From: Arenibacter troitsensis
GTDB taxonomy: Bacteria > Bacteroidota > Bacteroidia > Flavobacteriales > Flavobacteriaceae
Direction of reading: 5' to 3'
DNA length: 64,000 nucleotides
NCBI RefSeq assembly: GCF_900177645.1
Contig: NZ_FXAO01000001.1
Span: forward strand, 434,001 to 498,000
Positions 61,361 to 64,000 of this stretch are shown here, in pieces. Every line of letters begins with the position of its first letter. Positions within the stretch are counted from its first letter, which is position 1. The position numbers were made by a program, and so were the translations under genes. A model generated the notes under the pieces. It had not been told where the DNA came from, searched no databases, and worked only from the letters and a program-made list of their open reading frames with translations.

Positions 61361-64000
61361 TTAATAATTAATGAACAACCAGCCCTGTATAGGTGCAGTA
61401 CCATTGCTCAGATCAATTGTATACATATAAGATCCCGAAGGTAGTTTGTTGCTGTTGGACCTATATGTGGCGTTCCAATCGTTCTTATAGCCTTTGCTGG
61501 CAAATACTTCGTGTCCCCATCGGTTATAAACCTTAATAAGTGCATTGGCGTAATTCTCTATTCCTGGTATTACCCAAAAATCATTGATCCCATCACCATT
61601 TGGTGTAAAGGCCTGGGCTGGTATAAGCGTGGGCTTGGCGTTGATTGGAAAATAATCTTCCGAATCCAGTATCCCATCGTTATCATCATCGGTATCGCAA
61701 GAATCGGCTATTAAGTCTCCATCAGTATCCGTTCCTGTCAAGGTTAGCTGAGCAGTTTCAATAGTAGTGTTGCCACTGCTGTCCGTAGCTGTTAAAGTAA
61801 CGGTGTATTGTCCTATGTTGGCGCAATCAAAATTTGTACGGTCCATATCTATGTCGGAGATACTACAATTATCATAACTTTCTTCTATGAATTCTTCCGC
61901 CGCTACACTGATTAAGCCAGTTTCATCCAAATTAATGGTCAAATCTTTAACAATGACCATTGGTGCAATGTTGTCCTCAACGGTGACTAATGCTGTTGCT
62001 TGTGATTCATTTCCGTTGACATCGATTGTTGTTAAGGTAACCGTATTTTCTCCAATATTTTCACAAGTAAAGTCTGTAGTATCTAAACTTATACTTATAA
62101 TTCCGCAGTTATCCGTTGAATCATTATTTATTTGAGTAGGGGTTATTGCAGCCACACCATTGGCATCTAATTGCACAGTAATGTTTTGCGCAATTGCCGT
62201 TGGAGGGGTCACATCCATCAAAGTGATATCAAAGGTGGTTGTATTTGTATTTCCATTTCCATCATCTGCAGTAAGTGTAATGGTCTGTACTGTTCCGTGA
62301 GCGCTTAGAACAGTGCCAGATATCGGGGATTGGGTAACTGTGATTGTTCCACAATTGTCTGCAACCGATGTTAACCCTGTGTAATCTGGAACAGTAAAAT
62401 TACAATAGGCATCCAATTCTTCAAAAGTATCCTCTATGGCAGTTAATGATGGGGGAGTGACGTCCGCCAAGGTTACCTCAAAGGTGGTTGTATTTGTATT
62501 TCCATTTCCATCATCTGCAGTAAGTGTAATGGTCTGCACTGTTCCGTGACCGCTTAGAACAGTGCCAGATATCGGGGATTGAGTAACTGTAATTGTTCCA
62601 CAATTGTCTGAAGCCGAAGTTAATCCCGTGTAATCTGGAATAGTAAAGTTACAATAGGCATCCAAATCTTCAAAGGTATCCTCTATGGCAGTTAACGATG
62701 GGGGAGTGATATCCGCTAATGTAACCTTAAAGGTGGTTGTATTTGTATTTCCGTTTCCATCATCAGCTGTAAGTGTAATGGTCTGTGTCGTTCCGTGATC
62801 GCTGATTACAGTACCGGGTACCGGAGCTTGGGTAACTGTTACTGCTCCACAATAATCTTCGGCCGTTGTTAAGCCCGTATAATCTGGAAGATTAAAATTA
62901 CAACTGGCACCCAAATTTTGGTCTATATCTGCTACAGTGGTCAATGTTGGGGCAATAAGATCATTAAAGGTGACATCAAAAGTTTGTGTCCCTATTTCAC
63001 CCAAACTGTCCTCCATTGACACCGTAATAGTACTTGTTCCCACTGCATCCAATATGGGCGTAATTGTCAGTGAGCGAGTATTGCCTGTACCTGCGATTAC
63101 AATATCCGTATCATCTACCACATTTGTGTTCGATGAAGTTGCGGTTACTATAAATGTATTATCTCCAGGTAAGTTATCCGTAATAGTTAAAACTAATCCA
63201 GAGGCGGAACCATTAATACACTCAAATTGGTTTGCTAAGGTAGAGCCTGAGGGCGTATCATTTGAGGTGGTTGTAAAAGAAACTTCATCTCCGTAACCTG
63301 TTCCTATGGAGTTTGTCGCATATGCACGTACATAATAGGTAGTGCCACTGGTTAATCCGGTTAAATTGCTACTAAAAGATCCCGTTCCTGTACCATTGGA
63401 AGTTTTTGAATCGGCTATAGTTGGTGCTCCCGAAGTGTTCCAACAAATCCCCCTTGCACTAACAGGGTCTCCCCCGTCATCAGTTATATTACCACCGCTT
63501 ATTGCTGTTGTAGATGTAATGCTATTTATTGCTGTAGTTGTTACTGTTGGTCCCAATGATGCAAATACAGCATCAAAACACATTGTCATTAATAATCCTC
63601 CTCCACCTCCATTGTGTGAAAATGTAATAGTGGAGAAATTATTGGTTGAATGTACCTTTAATCGAGCCCCTTGAAGACCATCAACTGAAATTACATTACC
63701 ATTGATAATAGTAGCTTCGGGGCAATCTCCGTTTTCATGTGTTATAGTTAATGATCCACCGGTATCAGTAGTAATAGTAACAATTTCACCAGTGTTTCCA
63801 GCAACCATATTATAAACCATATTGTTTACAGGAGATGAAAAGGTATTGGTGAATGTGCTTGCGCTTGAACCAATATAGACACTGTTTGGTTTAGTTGTGA
63901 CCCCACAGATTTCCAAACTACTGGCGTAATTTTGGTATCCGCCGGTTCCTGAAGCGGTAATTGTCAATCCATTTTCAGTAAAAGGAAAATCATTATAGCC
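61361..64000 (-). CDS. HYR-repeat adhesin with T9SS type B C-terminal domain, 5' end outside window
   Basis: The frame is open to the window end (11 more codons beyond the TTG at 63967), so the N-terminus is missing; 879 codons are visible. Domains in order: a beta-rich region, an Fn3 domain (GLTSGTTYYVRAYATNSIGTGY), a cadherin-like region, several HYR/Ig modules of about 83 residues (three of them nearly identical), a calcium-binding thrombospondin-3-type stretch (DTDGDLIADSCDTDDDNDG) and the CHU_C sorting domain (AFTPNGDGINDFWVIPGI through KLPSGSYMYTIDL). The pairing with PorP/SprF downstream is the standard arrangement. It is a surface adhesin or gliding-type protein. Confidence 0.93.
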   Translation of the reverse strand, partial: GYNDFPFTENGLTITASGTGGYQNYASSLEICGVTTKPNSVYIGSSASTFTNTFSSPVNNMVYNMVAGNTGEIVTITTDTGGSLTITHENGDCPEATIINGNVISVDGLQGARLKVHSTNNFSTITFSHNGGGGGLLMTMCFDAVFASLGPTVTTTAINSITSTTAISGGNITDDGGDPVSARGICWNTSGAPTIADSKTSNGTGTGSFSSNLTGLTSGTTYYVRAYATNSIGTGYGDEVSFTTTSNDTPSGSTLANQFECINGSASGLVLTITDNLPGDNTFIVTATSSNTNVVDDTDIVIAGTGNTRSLTITPILDAVGTSTITVSMEDSLGEIGTQTFDVTFNDLIAPTLTTVADIDQNLGASCNFNLPDYTGLTTAEDYCGAVTVTQAPVPGTVISDHGTTQTITLTADDGNGNTNTTTFKVTLADITPPSLTAIEDTFEDLDAYCNFTIPDYTGLTSASDNCGTITVTQSPISGTVLSGHGTVQTITLTADDGNGNTNTTTFEVTLADVTPPSLTAIEDTFEELDAYCNFTVPDYTGLTSVADNCGTITVTQSPISGTVLSAHGTVQTITLTADDGNGNTNTTTFDITLMDVTPPTAIAQNITVQLDANGVAAITPTQINNDSTDNCGIISISLDTTDFTCENIGENTVTLTTIDVNGNESQATALVTVEDNIAPMVIVKDLTINLDETGLISVAAEEFIEESYDNCSISDIDMDRTNFDCANIGQYTVTLTATDSSGNTTIETAQLTLTGTDTDGDLIADSCDTDDDNDGILDSEDYFPINAKPTLIPAQAFTPNGDGINDFWVIPGIENYANALIKVYNRWGHEVFASKGYKNDWNATYRSNSNKLPSGSYMYTIDLSNGTAPIQGWLFINY
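62212..62958 (-). repeat. Three tandem 249-bp repeats encoding HYR domains
   Basis: The sequence AAAGGTGGTTGTATTTGTAT recurs at 62231, 62480 and 62729, exactly 249 bases apart (83 codons), and the units are near-identical over most of their length. The encoded repeat includes TVTQSPISGTVLS and TLTADDGNGNTNTTTF. A fourth, more divergent unit precedes it in the protein. The array can change copy number by recombination. Confidence 0.85.

Noticed and set aside
62212-62958. CRISPR array
   Set aside because: The repeats are 249 bases long, directly abutting and in frame within a protein; no short repeats with unique spacers occur.

Overview
The window is chromosomal DNA from a member of the Bacteroidota, most likely a marine Flavobacteriaceae bacterium. 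The grounds are the low GC content, two SusC/SusD pairs, a hybrid two-component regulator of the Bacteroidota type, abundant lipoprotein signal peptides, a PorP/SprF protein beside a protein with a type IX secretion C-terminal domain, and the general lack of Shine-Dalgarno sequences. I cannot name the genus from the sequence alone.

Layout. (1) 1-4979: the 3' part of a membrane protein gene cut by the window edge, a small membrane protein, a secreted protein of unknown function, and a two-gene signalling operon (TPR sensor histidine kinase plus LuxR-type response regulator). (2) 4980-5626: an intergenic repeat resembling a decayed tRNA 3' end. (3) 5627-26003: polysaccharide utilisation locus 1 (PUL1). 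A divergent hybrid regulator faces SusC, SusD, two discoidin-type lipoproteins, the fossil tail of a second SusD, a GH29 fucosidase, a secreted EEP-family hydrolase and two paralogous GH20 hexosaminidases. Together they suggest uptake and trimming of a fucosylated, N-acetylhexosamine-containing glycan. (4) 26004-26496: a second copy of the tRNA-like repeat, so that PUL1 is bracketed by direct repeats. (5) 26497-30415, minus strand: an unknown lipoprotein, a Tat-exported Gfo/Idh/MocA oxidoreductase and an Nramp-fold transporter without the usual metal-binding motif. (6) 30700-59770: PUL2, in two parts. The cytoplasmic part (30700-38052) holds an AgaS-type amino-sugar-phosphate deaminase/isomerase, a PfkB kinase, a tagatose/fructose-bisphosphate-type class II aldolase, an M20 amidohydrolase, an atypical NAD-dependent epimerase, a DHDPS-like lyase and an EamA transporter. 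The cell-envelope part (38947-56940) holds SusC/SusD, a PIG-L deacetylase, a third GH20, an amidohydrolase, two concanavalin-like proteins, a GH36-like enzyme, a tandem acetyl-xylan-esterase-like protein and a beta-propeller glycosidase, with a DadA-like flavoenzyme gene among them. A DeoR/AgaR-like repressor gene and a cytochrome c-sugar dehydrogenase fusion follow. (7) 60438-64000, minus strand: PorP/SprF and a repetitive HYR-domain protein with a type B sorting domain, cut by the window end.

How it works together. PUL2 reads as a self-contained route for a galactosamine-rich polymer: outer-membrane capture, lysis by GH20/GH36/lyase-like enzymes, removal of acetyl groups outside the cytoplasm, then AgaS, kinase and aldolase to triose phosphates. 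The cytoplasmic GalNAc-6-phosphate deacetylase and the amino-sugar kinase expected from the Escherichia coli aga pathway are absent here. The additional lyase, epimerase, M20 hydrolase and flavoenzyme point to a second, possibly acidic or N-acylated, sugar. This variant pathway, the motif-less Nramp protein and the two unassigned concanavalin-like proteins are the best candidates for undescribed biology.
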